Origin: Ceratothoa steindachneri
Taxonomy: Eukaryota; Arthropoda; Malacostraca; Isopoda; Cymothoidae
NCBI GenBank assembly: GCA_963969495.1
Contig: OZ018317.1
Span: 221,022,235 to 221,086,234 of the forward strand
Reading direction: 5' to 3'
DNA length: 64,000 nucleotides
Position numbers and translations under genes: made by a program. The notes under the pieces were generated by a model, which searched no databases, was not told the origin of the DNA, and saw only the letters and a list, made by a program, of their open reading frames with translations. How positions within the stretch are numbered: position 1 is the first letter of the stretch; every line of letters begins with the position of its first letter. Shown here one piece after another: positions 32,506 through 45,298 of this stretch.

Positions 32506-34900
32506 GTCTTCAATGCTATGCTAATGTCATCTGGATTTTTTTTCGTTCATTAAGTTCGGATGGTTCCCTAGCCTCATAGCCTCATTAGAAAAAATATTTT
32601 TACTAATTAGGAACAACACAATGGAATTTTGGGAATTATATTCATTCAAATATTGACATTTTGGTGGGAGGAGGGACAAGGAATTGGGCATAATTACTAA
32701 AGTGGTCTGATTCGTTGTGGAAAGTCCACTCACTTAAGTTTATACCTGATAGAAAAATAATTACCATCACTTTTTATTATTTATCAATATAACATTTACC
32801 GACTCTGTAATAATGAAAAAAAAAGAATTTTCCTTTAATCAACACTAAAGTATGATTAAAGTGTTTATATAATAAAAGCAAACGCGTTCATAAACACACT
32901 TGCTGAAAAATGTTTTCGCAAGTTAATAACTGGCAACAGAGACAACAGACAGTTGCGGATGCTTCGAAAACTTTGAAAATTGTAGCAGAGGTACTTTGTA
33001 TAGTTGCGATGTGACACTGTTTGATGCAAAATGAATTTTCGCCTTTATCTTACAAGGTGCGGGAAGCATTAATTTTAAGAATAACTGAAAGGAAGCACAT
33101 AACACAATGGATTAAAGAAATGCATGAAAGCTGGAAAAAGTACTGCGAAACAAAGGGTAGAGATTAATTTTCAAGATCTACTAAACAAGTCTTGTTCATT
33201 AGATACAGCGACAAAATTATTGGAAGGTCTCTTCGATAAAATAATAGGCCTGATTATACTCTGTCGGTTTCACCTCAGTAGAACAAAGAAAGAACAGCAA
33301 ATGACATTTGCACTCAACTCCCTCAGATATTGGCATCAGCTATGAATTAAAGTAATCCACGTAATTACGTGCTTTAATCAGAAGAATAATTAAACTGGTT
33401 TAACCAACAAGGGCACTTTCATTTACTGATAAAAAGGGTCATGCAGATAAAAAGCTGTGTATAAAAGGGGCGAAACAATTCGTGCACAGAACAAAGGGGT
33501 CAAGAATGCGACCTTTAGTCCCTAATGGGGGTAGGGGGTATTTAAATACTATGGCTTAGAATCAAATGATCACAAGCGACAGATCCTCGGCCAAAATATC
33601 ACGCCAATAGACGGCTATAGCATGTGAGACACTTAAGGAGGGGAATCGCAATCGAAACTCAGCCTTGCATCGGAACGTCGACTGGACGGAACAAGTAGCG
33701 CGAGGCTTTCTTTCATCGACCATGCTAATCGCGGATCAAATCGCGTCGGATTCCAGCACTAGGAGGAACTCATATATAAATACATACAGTGGATGAGAAA
33801 GGGAAATTTATCGAAGCGATCTTAATGTCTTCATTGTAATCAGATTCACTTATCTTTAAAGAAGGTCGCCATTATAATTTATTAATTGCAATGCAATATT
33901 CTATCATACACACGTACAAACACACACACAATATGAACGAGTGTTCCTCGTACAATAAAGTTTAATTAAATTATTGTTACTATTACTAAATATGATTATC
34001 ATTATTTGTGTTATTAAATATGATTATTATTAAAACTAAAAGGTTTATGATGAGAGTTTCATAAATAAAGGGGTGAAGATAAAAAATAAGCGTGTTTGCA
34101 AGACGACATGAGTAGTATAAAGAAGAAACTATTTGGATCACTTATTGAGGTTGAAGGGAATGCAATCCTCCAAACGTCCGCTGCAGCATATTGTATTCCT
34201 AAACGCTCGTAGGGAACGAATGATGGCTTTCTGATAACACTATTATAGGTAATATCGATATTATAGTAGTCTCTATAGCTGCAAAAAAGCCAACCAAACT
34301 TTGCTATAATATATGTACACCCGACCCCCCAACCTTAAAGAGCGAACGGACGAGGAATGATTTGAGTTTCATGCGAATGTTGCGAGGCAGCGATTGGCGG
34401 CGCTGATTTTGATTTGACAAATGTAAATCTTAATGATGATGAAAGGTCTAAGAACGAGTCAAAGCGATTGCTCGATTTTTCAAGCGAAAATAATCTCAAA
34501 CAAATAATAACTATTCAAAATGCGATCAAAATATTCTTGATTTAATTAGAATAAATGAAGAAAATTTTGTAGAAAGTGACATAGTCGCCGAAGATTGAGA
34601 GAAACCCAATCACAAGGCTGCTCGATTTAAATTAAAAGAGACTTTTCAAACAAAATCTCGAAGAACCAATATTTCTTATTTTAGTAAAATGAAAAATTTG
34701 GTGCTTTTTCGAATGGGAAATAGTAGGTAATATTAACAGTATAGCTACCATATATGAGTAGTTTTTAAATAAGTATCACTACTCTGCCCTCCTGGCCCCA
34801 GCATACGCATTTTTTCTTCCAGCTGCTGGAGAATGTGTCGATATATACATATTTCACGGACATTTTCCTATTCTCTATCTTCACCACTTTGTTGAAAGAT
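32506..34900. other. Unassigned AT-rich interval
   Basis: No gene that I can support. The plus-strand ORF at 33124-33345 (KAGKSTAKQRVEINFQDLLN...) and minus-strand ORFs at 32527-32733 and 32923-33105 have no recognisable domains. Confidence 0.4.
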
Positions 34901-34959
34901 CTCCCCTTATAAATTCAAGGGAGGTGGTATCCCGAATTGAAGAGATAATCGCCAATTAT

Positions 34960-36640
34960 TAATAATACAGAAAGTTTGCAATAAGAAAAAGAAACCGATA
35001 TTATCACTCGCGTAAAGGAAATAGCAACAATCCCAAAAGCTCCAAATTACGTTCATAATTATCGGCATCGAGTCAAAAGCGAACAACGAGAATAGGAAAT
35101 TAATCTTTCTAAAAAGTGCAAAAAACAAGGAACAAACAGAGTTCCGTGCGCATGCTTATAATAGAAAACAGATTTGATATCCTATGGAGCTTATTAAAAT
35201 AGACGAAGGTAAGCTGTCCAGTGAGAGACACATCATAAATCGTAAATTTTCGAAGTGTTAACGGTAGAAGATACAAGTCGCTTTACTGTTTTCCCCCATG
35301 TAATTGGTTTCAATGAACAACCATAGTTGCCATATTATATAGACAAAATTAACATTTAAAACCTTAGGCATATATAGTAATTAAAAAACGAGATCATATC
35401 CTCCAACTCCAATTTTTAACAAATCTTTAAAGAATGGTATTGTTTCTTAAGACTTTAAGTTAGTAAATGTCATGGCAATTTTTTTTTAAAGTAAGGTGAT
35501 ATCAGCAATTATAGACTTATTAGCTTAAAATCAGTAGTGAGTAAATATTTGGAGTCAATTGTATGAGAGATAATCATCGTCGATCATTTAGATAAACATA
35601 ATTTTATTAAAGATTTATCCAAAGCTGTTCCAAAATATGACAGAAAATATTATCCTCACAACGCCGTAGACATTATCATAGTTGATTTTGATTCGGTTTC
35701 CCGTGGGAAACTTTTGGAAAAGCTTAGACCGCACGGGATAAGATGTACATGTAGGTTATTGCGTTGAATCGAAAAGTGAATTGCAGCCCATACACAAAAG
35801 TGGTAATAAATAGAGAATGTCTACCATGCGTTCATCAAGCGCAAGTTTGTGGCTCTGTGTTATTTGTTATCTTTGTAAATAACTATCAAACAAGATTGAT
35901 AAGTATGCGTCAATGTTTACATGATAAGGTTAAATGGTAACACACCACTCAAAGAAGAGGAAATAAAGCAATACCTAAACAAGTTATTTAATTGATCTGT
36001 TATATGTGAGGTGAATTTTGATCTAAACAAGGACAAAGTAATACACATCGGTTCTTGAACAGGAAACTTTGCTTATACATTAGGCGATCATCGATTAAAA
36101 AACGTATCAGGAAAAAGAAATATAGGTGTACTAATGTTAAGTGACTTCAAATTTTCAAAATACCACAAAGAAATTGCTGTACTACCTAATAAAACTCTCG
36201 AATGTATTGCGTTAAATTATAATATAAGAGTAGAAAAATAGTAGTTCCATTCTTCAAGTCAATCGGGCGTCCTCAGCTAGAATATGAAGTTCAGTTAGAG
36301 TCCCCTTATCTGTAGAAGAATAACGCTACAATGCATCGGAGATTACAGTGAGAGTCAAAGCTCATTTTAGACAGACTCAAAGCATTAAAATTGTTCTCGT
36401 TTTAAAATAGACTTTCACTGCGAATTAATAGAACTCTTCAAATTTCTTGAATGGTCACGATTATATAAATATCTCTTCACTTTTTGAGCGCGCTGCAAAA
36501 ACATCACGCGAACAATTGAAATTAAAGCGTTAACAGACAATATTGTACAGGGGAATATTTTCACATAAGATCACTCTATCTGGGAACTCGATTCAGTTAT
36601 TAATCCAGTTCAATGCACATAAACAACATGTTTAAAATAA
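34960..36640 (+). pseudogene. Old, heavily decayed CR1/L2-like LINE
   Basis: On the plus strand, in changing frames, the RT outline can be followed: ISNYRLISLKSVVSKYLESI, VDHLDKHNFI, a decayed catalytic-Asp segment DIIIVDFDSVSRGKLLEKLR, then VNFDLNKDKVIHIG, KRNIGVLMLSDFKFSKYHKE and SIGRPQLEYEVQLESPYL (compare LVRPHLEYAVQFWSP). A C-terminal region follows. The FADD box is not visible. 34960-35140 may be the pre-RT linker. Many stops and frameshifts make it much older than the CR1 copies at 14.5-19 kb. Opposite orientation to those. Confidence 0.6.
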
Positions 36641-39600
36641 ATTGGACACGTACCTATTTAATTGCTAAAACAACCTTGTTAAGGAACACCTAATAAAACA
36701 TAGGATTCACTAGCTACTTGCTTTTTTACTTTAAAGGTCCTCCAAATATCTCCTTATCTTAACTTCCATACTTTCCTAACACTAGCTATAGAGCACAACT
36801 AAGGGTCTTCGTAGTCTTTATTCTATAATATTGTTAACGCCCGCATAGTAAGGGCGTTGGTTTAGGAAAAGCATTGACTCTGTAGGTGTTTCACAGTAGT
36901 GTCCAAACTAATCACTTCATATCGACTCTAACGAATTATTTGAGTTTTGTTGGTCGTCTCGCCAATTATAAATTTGGCATGTTTTTATTTAACGTCAATT
37001 AATTTTTTTTAAGGGTGACTATGGGTTTCGTCGCCTATGGTGATGTTTAGGTGTTTTTATTTTACATGTTAATTAATTTAGGTTATATTAGATTGCATTA
37101 TTTAGTTATTAAACCGTACTCACTTAACTTATCTTAGTCTATACTAAATAACTCGTAAAATAGAAGCAAATAAAAATCACAAATAGCGAAAAGAACCATA
37201 AAAATCGGCTTATCCTTGCCATGTATAAAGAGGCTTATCACAGAGCCACGGAGAGGGAAAATAAACTCAGAACTTGCGATCATTGGACAATAATAATTAA
37301 TGCAAAGAAGCGACATAAGATTACAACACTTAAAATGTCTCCATTGCAAAATAAGCATCTTTTTCTCCAACAGGATCTATAAAAACAGTTTGTCCAGAAA
37401 TAATCGAGGCTAGTGTCTTGGTACAAAAAGAATGAACAGTGAGACAAATAGAACAAAAGTTTAAAGAACTCCATGTACACGTTTGCAAGGACGGAAGACA
37501 CTTTCTCATCAGCATGCTAAACTTTTTGCGATATTAGTTTATATTGAGAACTTCTCTTTTGATTCAGATATCTTCATTTATCTCTTTACCTCTTTGTATT
37601 AATGATTCCTAGTTTACTTTCAATGTGAAATACTATCGCCAGAAGTTTGCCATGGCAATAGGATATTCTCTCACGCCTCTTTGTAAACTTGTACATGGGT
37701 TTTTAAAGTAAATTTCTTATATTTTACTATAGAGACTTAATTTGGTTCATTTATCTTGAGTATTTTGTTTTTACCTTAACCATCTAAATGTGTATTCATT
37801 TTTAACACGCTTCAATAGCTGAGCCCCTTCTATAAAATTCACCCCTCAGAAAGAAAAGGCAGGCGTCTTTCCTTTTGGGATATATTATTTTACACCCCAC
37901 CCCTCTCCCCATGATTTTAAATGCAAATTAGATCGCAAAACTAACGGCCAAAATTCAAACTTTAATACCGAATGTCAATCGTTGGTGTTTTTACTTAAAT
38001 AATTTTATGTGCCCTGATAATTGTCGCTCCCGAATTCATGAATGAAGTAATATCGAACATTTATAATATAGGTTAAAACTTTGTTATCTTCTTCATTGGT
38101 TATACTCGTAATTGTAAACGAATGGCTGAAAAACGATCTATCATCCTAATCAAATGCAGGATACTTTTAACTAAAGATATCTTCAGCCTCCCCTTCAACC
38201 AACCACTTTTACATCTCTCACGTCTCCTCGTTACTTTGATATCAATGTTGTTTTTAAATACACCTAAAATTTGCCATCTATTCTTGTAAATAACTCTCAT
38301 CCCAAACTTAGCATTGTTTATTCCATAAAATGTCAGGAATGCACAAAACTAATGTAGGGCAGTTGGGAAATTTATTAATACTGTTTCAAGAAATAGACAT
38401 CTGTTTATTTTGTATTTACGGCCAAATCGTTTGGAAGACCTTTCTAAGATATGTTTCATTTATGAGGTGTAATAAGGCGCTTCTTTAAGTTCACACCATT
38501 AAAAAAAAAAAGGATTAGGAAAGTTGTCTCATGTGTAAAGTCGAGGTCATGAATCTCAAAAATAATCATATTTATAATCTCTTCTGAATGAGAATAGACT
38601 TAAATTCGATACATCTATTCATTAATATTCGAATCTGATTAATTTTCTCCTAAGACAATTCAATCTTTTTCCCCAGGAACAATTTTCATATTCAATGGAA
38701 CTCTTTCATTCATCTCTTCAATTCATCGTTCTAAGCGACTAATGGTGTTCAACTATTATCATCTTAGAAGAATTTAAATAGATTAAATCACGTTATAGTA
38801 ATCAACTTTACTTTTCTCTTATCTGCGTGTCAAGAGGAAATTCGATGTGCTGTGGTTAATTGACCGCAGACGATAACAACGATAACAATGAATTCAATGT
38901 TTGCCCGGAGTGACTTGAATTCCAAATTACTTCCGACACCACAAAACAAAAATGGTGACCCCGGAGACCTCGAATTTCTCTTGCTGCATTACTTACTGCA
39001 ACTTGTAATAAAATATTTATATTCAACTTACATCACTACAACTCAACATTCAAGTCCCAGGAATTTATAAACTACCATTGTCATGGACAATCACACAAAA
39101 TCGACCATGCTAATTACCACGTACGCAATTTCTTTATCTGAATTTCAAATCGCTTCGCTTCAATCAATGTTTAAACTTATTCGATTGTTCATCTTATTGG
39201 AAAGAGGAGCAATTGACTCTCAGAAGATGAAGTCATTGATAAAGGTATTACCATATATTTTATTGATTCCCTATCAGCTACCCTTAGAAGCCTAATAGCT
39301 TAACGTATCAGATTTTAAAAGCCGCCATCTTAGATCGCTTTACTCCCATAACAAATCGAAAGTTGGAACTTTGGAATCGTTCCTCTGAAAAAGTCTAGAG
39401 ACATTGTTGAAGACAATGTCAGTTCTGACTGCCTGAGAGAGTTATTTGTCCGGTAACTTACTCTCACCTTCAGGAGGCACTCGAGATTTTATCTCACGAC
39501 ACTCCCCTTGAACAATTGACAAAAGATGCGCCGCTAGAGGTTCTGAGGAGGAGCTGGCAATCAAGAGTAACCTACGTCACAAAAGAACCTCTTCTATAAT

Positions 39601-40700
39601 TTGGAGAAGATGTAGATGCAATGCTAGCTCCCATCAAAGAGGAACTAGCTAACTAATAAGGCCGGATCTCAAAGTTGGAGGAGTCTAGAGTTCCATCAAA
39701 GTATCGTTCACATTCTATTTTGTACAACTCTTCTACTCACGAATACTGCATTTGCTGGTATCACCTTCAATTTGGGGAGCGGACCCAGTGTTGTTTGCCT
39801 GACTGCTAAAAGAGAGCTACCGTGGTAAACTTAAGAGGAGGGCGTCAATTAAGGACGTATCATAGCTGTCTACCAAATTCCACGTGTGTACGACATAGAA
39901 CCCACCTCGGTAAGACAGTTTTAGGTGGATACCGGTTCGGTTAGGTCCATAATCCAAGTTACTTGTGATGACATGCAATAGGAGTAAACTCACGTCCCAC
40001 TTCGAACAACAACAGTATTTCCAATATGAACATTCAGTGAGCGGACAGCAAATCTGTCGCTAGGGTCAAGACGAAAATTTCATTTGAAATTTCTAGTGTG
40101 TCACATTAAATGTGTAATTTTAGGCGCTGACTGTCTAATTCATTTCAACATTCTAGTTGTTTTGAAGTGAGTGTATTTGGTGAAAACTAGCACTAATTGA
40201 CCAACACGGCCTATTCATAAAAGTGCATTTTCACCCTAGCATTTTTAATTTCAAATAATTCACCTGTGCCCCAATTGTTCAATAAGTATACTGAATTATA
40301 TACGGCAAATAATCAGTACGATCATAAAAATGTAATGAAAATGTCTCCGACTTACCACCAACATATTATTACTATTGCCCCCCTCCCCCAATCGCGAAGA
40401 CCAAGGCGATTTTCTCCAAAATTATTTAATGTTCTTAAGGAGAAGATAAAAACTTTACTAAAAGAGAGCAAAAAAAAAACAAAACCAATCTCAAGCCCTT
40501 GCGCAAGCCCAACCTATCACAGTGAGAAGTCAGACAACTCCTATCCCCTCACCCATGCCCCTGCCTATCCTTGATAGGTACTCACTACCTTATTTGTATA
40601 ACTTCATTGCAAAAATAATCAAAAGTAGATCTTAAAGATGACTTCATATGAGTTCCATGGATCCATCATCGATGGAAAAAGCAGGGTCCATTACGCCAAT
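36641..40700. other. Long AT-rich interval without a supported gene
   Basis: No recognised coding sequence or element boundary. The ORFs 37134-37370 (-), 38100-38300 (-), 38888-39070 (+), 39083-39295 (+) and 40266-40574 (+) lack known motifs. A short hairpin AACGCCC...GGGCGTT is present at 36836-36858. 39430-39980 is slightly more GC-balanced and might be an old repeat. Confidence 0.4.
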
Positions 40701-40960
40701 GGGGCTATTTAAATGGCGCCTTGTGGGGGAATTCCACGTAGAATTTCTTTTCCAGCACGGAAGTGAAGTCCTTGCGCTGGAGAAGATTCTAGAAGTTGGT
40801 TAGGATTAAATGGGTAAGACTCCCCCCCCCTTCCACAAGCGGTAGCCTCGAACCCCGTCCCCCGCAGACCACCTTTACGAGGGTTAGAATCACCTCGGCG
40901 TGAAGATTCGAGGCCATTCGAGAGTAGCGCTGTTTTTCCCACCCCGTCGGAGAGAGCCTA
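40700..40960 (-). repeat. Possible SINE-like repeat beside AT microsatellite
   Basis: On the minus strand, GACGGGGTTCGAGGCTACC contains a B-box-like GGTTCGAGGC, within a GC-rich tract that contrasts with the surrounding AT-rich DNA. No secure A box. The ORF 40709-40942 is not accepted as a gene. Confidence 0.25.

Positions 40961-40962
<2 letters not shown>

Positions 40963-41034
<72 letters not shown>
40963..41034. repeat. (AT)36 microsatellite
   Basis: 72 bp of uninterrupted AT dinucleotides. Confidence 0.98.
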
Positions 41035-41036
<2 letters not shown>

Positions 41037-43815
41037 CTCGTCTTCCATGTGGCAGACACAGAGTTGAGTCTCGCCCGGACCCAAGAAGATTCCCCTAGTT
41101 CCAAGTCAGGTGCTAACAACAAAGCAAAGTGACGGCTGAACTATTTGTGTGTTGGAATTAACCCCAGCCAGTGAGGTAATTTCATTTGACGATCGATACC
41201 GAGCAATTCTTCCGACTCCACTCATCAACTCCTGTCGAAGCCCTCCTCGTTCGCCCCTCGCTTACATGTTGCTAAAATACTCTCTCCTGGACAGGACGTT
41301 ACCGCCTCCCTCCCCTTTTTGAGAACCGTCATCACGTTAACTTCCCGTTCAGAAGCTCCGAGCGCCCTCGCCTCGCGTGCAGAAGACATCCGTGAAGCCT
41401 TAACCTGACGTCTCACCCGGAATCCTTCGTAAGCCAACCCCTCTCCCCCTTCAGTAACCCATTTGAGTTAATCCTCCCCATTTGAATAGTCTCCTTCTGT
41501 AATACATTAATTCTTAACTTCGTAGTCTGATGCATAACTCTGCACTTTCCCCCCTCGTTTACTGATGTAATTTTGCCCATTAATTCTCTTATTTTTATGT
41601 AAATAAAATTATATTTTTGTACATGCCTCTTCAAATAACCTTGAGCTTTGCCATTGCCCAAATTTTACCTGACCTCGTTGCACTCTTTCTCGCTGTTCCG
41701 CTCGTCGAAACTCGTGGTGTTCCGTCCCCTTGTCGGTTCTCCTTTAAGTTATTGGTCCCTCCCCCATAGATATAATATAGTATTGATATAATATAATGTC
41801 ATACCACGACACGCCTCTTCCCCAAAGGCATGATAACTATTCTCAAGCGTTTCATCGTTTTATTCATCATATGTTGGATCATCTAAGCTTCGGTTCTGCC
41901 TATGTTGAAGACCTATTCATTGCAAACGAATGCTAACCTCGACTTATGCACCACCTAGAACAGGATTTGCATGGTTGAAATTGCATATGATGCAAATCAA
42001 CGTGCAAACTGCATTTTCAGAAGACTCAGTCAACCTGGGGGAAGAAGGGATAAATTAATTCCCATGGAAAATCTATACGTAGAGGAGGAGGATAATGTAC
42101 CTGGGATAAAAGATTTGTGGTGTTCAGACATCACTTATAAAAAATTTAAGGGTTACATCCCTGATCTACCAGCGAGCTTGCCTCGCCCGTACGAGCATTG
42201 TAATATGAGAAAAAAAACTAAAAAAATTACCACTTTTATGTTTTTTGTGATGTATTATAATCGGTTCACGTCAACCCGTAAACCATTTTACTTAAAAGTG
42301 TGCGAATGGACAACGTGGATCTAAATACCTCGTATTCCCTACGCTATATATGTCCTTTGGAAATGTTCGAATGGAGAATGTGGACAAATGACCACCGGTT
42401 TTCGGTGTTTTTTGTTTCCTTTACCTTATTCTGGTGCGATGAAAATTAGTAAAGGTTAGTAAAATGCAAATACTACAAAAGCAATGGTGAGCGCCAATAA
42501 TTACTGCCAGACTCCTTAAAGAATTCTGTAACTATTTTATTTTCTCGTTAACTTTTGTATTTGTTAAAAAGGAAATTAAACATAAGGATGCAATATTTTT
42601 TTACTTTGCTTAATTATAATATATATATATTAATTGTAATAAAATGCTCCTTTTATATTTTTTTTAGTCTATATAAATAAGACATCTGGTGAAAGAACAA
42701 GTGGACCCTAGGGGCTCCGTAAGAACCGTAAGAAAATAGCGCCCTATGGCACCTCAACAGTTGGCTCCGAAATACTTCCATTATCATTATTCATATATAT
42801 TTATACATACTCAAATATCAATATTCCTATTGATATAAAATATAAACTTGTAAAATAGCATTGTTATTGAAAGACGTGTAAAGATAATATGTGTATGCTG
42901 AATGTACCAATACAATTTTGTTTGAAACTCGAGTTTGCCGAGATGTGTGTGACTAAATAGTATAATTTGAGAATTGGAAAATGTCTAAGCATGGAGCAAA
43001 GAAAGCCATTGATACCCTTTCACTAGGGATCTGTCTTTCATACTACCTTTCATATTCGCTTTCCTATCATTTACCCCTATTTCCCCACTATTTCTCCTAC
43101 TAAAACTCTCTTCTACTATATTCCTCACTTTTTATGTCTAATGTCCTAAGCATGGAATTGTAGGAGGACTAAAGTTTTTGAAACTAGCAAGAAGAAAGCA
43201 TGCTAGTGATGCCCTAACACCAGGGCAACCTCGTAAACATTTTCACACTTTTGTAAACCTACCACACATTCATCACTTTCATAAATTAATTAATTTAAAA
43301 AAATCTAAGCAAGGAGATCGCAACATCCGAAGATTTTCCAAAATCCTGACAAATTGCATTACAACCTTTGCATTTCAGTCTATCAATTCTAACATTCCTT
43401 TATTTGCTACTATTAATTAGGAATTTTTGGCTGAATATCAGCGGTCCGATTCAGAATTAAACTCTTGTGGGAGGAACTTTATTCCATTTTCTTAACACTA
43501 AGACTGCCATGTCACTCTATTTGGGTGACATGGCTTTACCATTAATAAAGCCGTCTCACCACCTATTATAGTGACAGAATTGATTTCATGAGTTCTATCC
43601 CCGAATATGGTTGACTGTACATGCATTTTTCTATGGTATTTGAGCAGTGTGGCCCCTTCAGGAAAGTTTTGAAATATGTTACGTGGCCCTCTGATGCGAC
43701 TTATCCAATTACAATACTAGAAAAATTATTAGGGATTTTTGCAACATTTGGTCTTTTTATATATAAAGGTCGAATAAAATGAATTTATTTAATGACAGAT
43801 GATTTATTTCCTAAT
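41035..43815. other. Interval with one unassigned ORF
   Basis: Mostly AT-rich. A plus-strand ORF at 41971-42324 (117 codons, MVEIAYDANQRANCIFRRLS...) has no domain I recognise and no evident exon partners. 41220-41700 is CT-rich on the plus strand. Other ORFs are short and unremarkable. Confidence 0.35.
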
Positions 43816-43819
43816 ACAG

Positions 43820-44244
43820 TATGGGGGAGGGGCATATCCTTATTATAATTTTTATTTATTTAATCTTGTTCATCTCTTTATCGAATCTTCTTGTTGTTGT
43901 TTTTTTAATGAATTTCCTTTTTCTGTAAGTTGGTCCTTCAAACGCTTGTCTTCAATTTATCTTGACTTCCGTATTCTTCTTGGCTGGGTTGGTCCTTAAT
44001 CTTCGTTTTCTTTCTTGATGCATCTTCATTTTTTCTTCCATTATCTTGAGTTGCTGATTTCTTCTTGAGCTTTTTTTGTTGAGTTTTCTTTCTATTGAGT
44101 TTCGAACGCGATACCGTTGGATTTGAACGCCAATACTCTAGCCATACGACTGGGCTTAGTCCGTCTTTTGGTTGGTAAGTTTATTGGCCATTTATATTAT
44201 CGAGTTGGAAGGAATTTTCTCTCATACATTTTCGCACCCCTACA
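43820..44244 (-). repeat. 3' LTR of the TRIM-like element
   Basis: About 425 bp. Nearly identical to 44524-45019 over the TCTTGACTTCCGTATTCTTC and GTTTCGAACGCGATACCGTT blocks; shorter through small deletions. TATAAAT occurs about 45 bp inside the outer end on the minus strand. Confidence 0.75.
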
Positions 44245-44523
44245 CAGGTCCCTTTCTAGATAGCGGAGCGAATTTGAGGATTGGGGAGAGACTAGTCTTG
44301 GATTTCTTAATCGAGGAGTTACTCGAGCCTGCGGGATGAGTAGATCGAATTTAGAGGGATTGAGAAGAACGAACGAAGTCTTTGCTCTAATCAATGAGTA
44401 ATGGCTTCTCCTACCCTGGGTCTCCGAAGTTCCCAGCAGCACTTTTCCTTAAATCTCTAATAGAAGGGCAGGTGCAGTTGTAACGAAGATGGGAAGATTG
44501 TCCGGTCGTTGAGGGTCACCATT

Positions 44524-45019
44524 TATGGGGGGGGGAGCGGCATATCCTTTTTATCCCGCTTTATTTATTTATCAATATTATTCTTGTTTTTCACTTGGTT
44601 TCCTCGATGCAGGTTGTCTTCCTCGAGTCCATTTTCTTCTTCTTCTGAATTTCCTTTTTCTTTATATTGGCCCTTGAAACGTTTGTCTTCAATTTTCCTT
44701 GACTTCCGTATTCTTCTCGGCTGGGTTGGTCCTTAATCTTCGTTTTCTTTCTTGATGCATCTTCATTTTCTTCCATTTATCTTGAGTTGATGATTTCTTG
44801 GTGAGTTGTCCTTCAAACGTTTTCTTCCGTTTCCTTTTTTGATGGATCTTCATAAACGTTTTTGGACTGTTGAGTTTCGAACGCGATACCGTTGGATTTG
44901 AACGCCAATACTCTAGCCATACGACTGGCCTTAGTCCGTCTTTTGGTTGGTAAGTTTATCGGCCATTTATATTATCGAGTTGGAAGGAATTTTCTCTCAT
45001 ACATTTTCGCACCCCTACA
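44524..45019 (-). repeat. 5' LTR of the TRIM-like element
   Basis: About 496 bp, minus-strand start TGTAGGGG at 45019, end next to the TGGTGACCC primer-binding-like site at 44513-44521. Confidence 0.75.
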
Positions 45020-45298
45020 ACAGAACTAGTATTTCAGTAATCAGTTTGCCAGCTTTAACAGGTTTCTAGTTATATCTCGCAATAACGAGCCATCGTTATT
45101 TGGCCATATTCAATTCTACCATGCGGTCAAACTGCTGCAGCCCACGTTTCTTTTAAGTATAATCCAATAGAGATCGGTGTAGGTTGTTTGTTTGTATTCT
45201 AATGCCTTTTTTGCCACTCTGTGTTAAGTAAATTGCAAATTCATATAATAAATTTCATTTAAAGTGTAAGTAACGTATTATTTCAATTCCAGGTCGAG

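Larger units (their letters stand above)
43820..45019 (-). mobile_element. TRIM-like compact LTR retroelement
   Basis: Two direct repeats (43820-44244 and 44524-45019) flank a 279-bp interior. On the minus strand each repeat begins TGTAGGGGTGCG and ends CCCCCATA. The interior begins, two bases after the upstream repeat, with TGGTGACCC, which matches the 3' end complement of tRNA-Trp as used for primer binding by many Gypsy-type elements. It ends with the purine run AGAAAGGGA just before the other repeat. A 4-bp duplication ACAG flanks the whole (43816-43819, 45020-45023). There is no coding capacity. Confidence 0.75.

Noticed and set aside
44100..44165. tRNA-like head (TGGCTAGAGTATTGG and GTTCGAAACTC on the minus strand), repeated near 44880-44940
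   Set aside because: Both copies are inside the direct repeats of the two-LTR element, and the primer-binding site and 4-bp duplication explain the structure better than a SINE.
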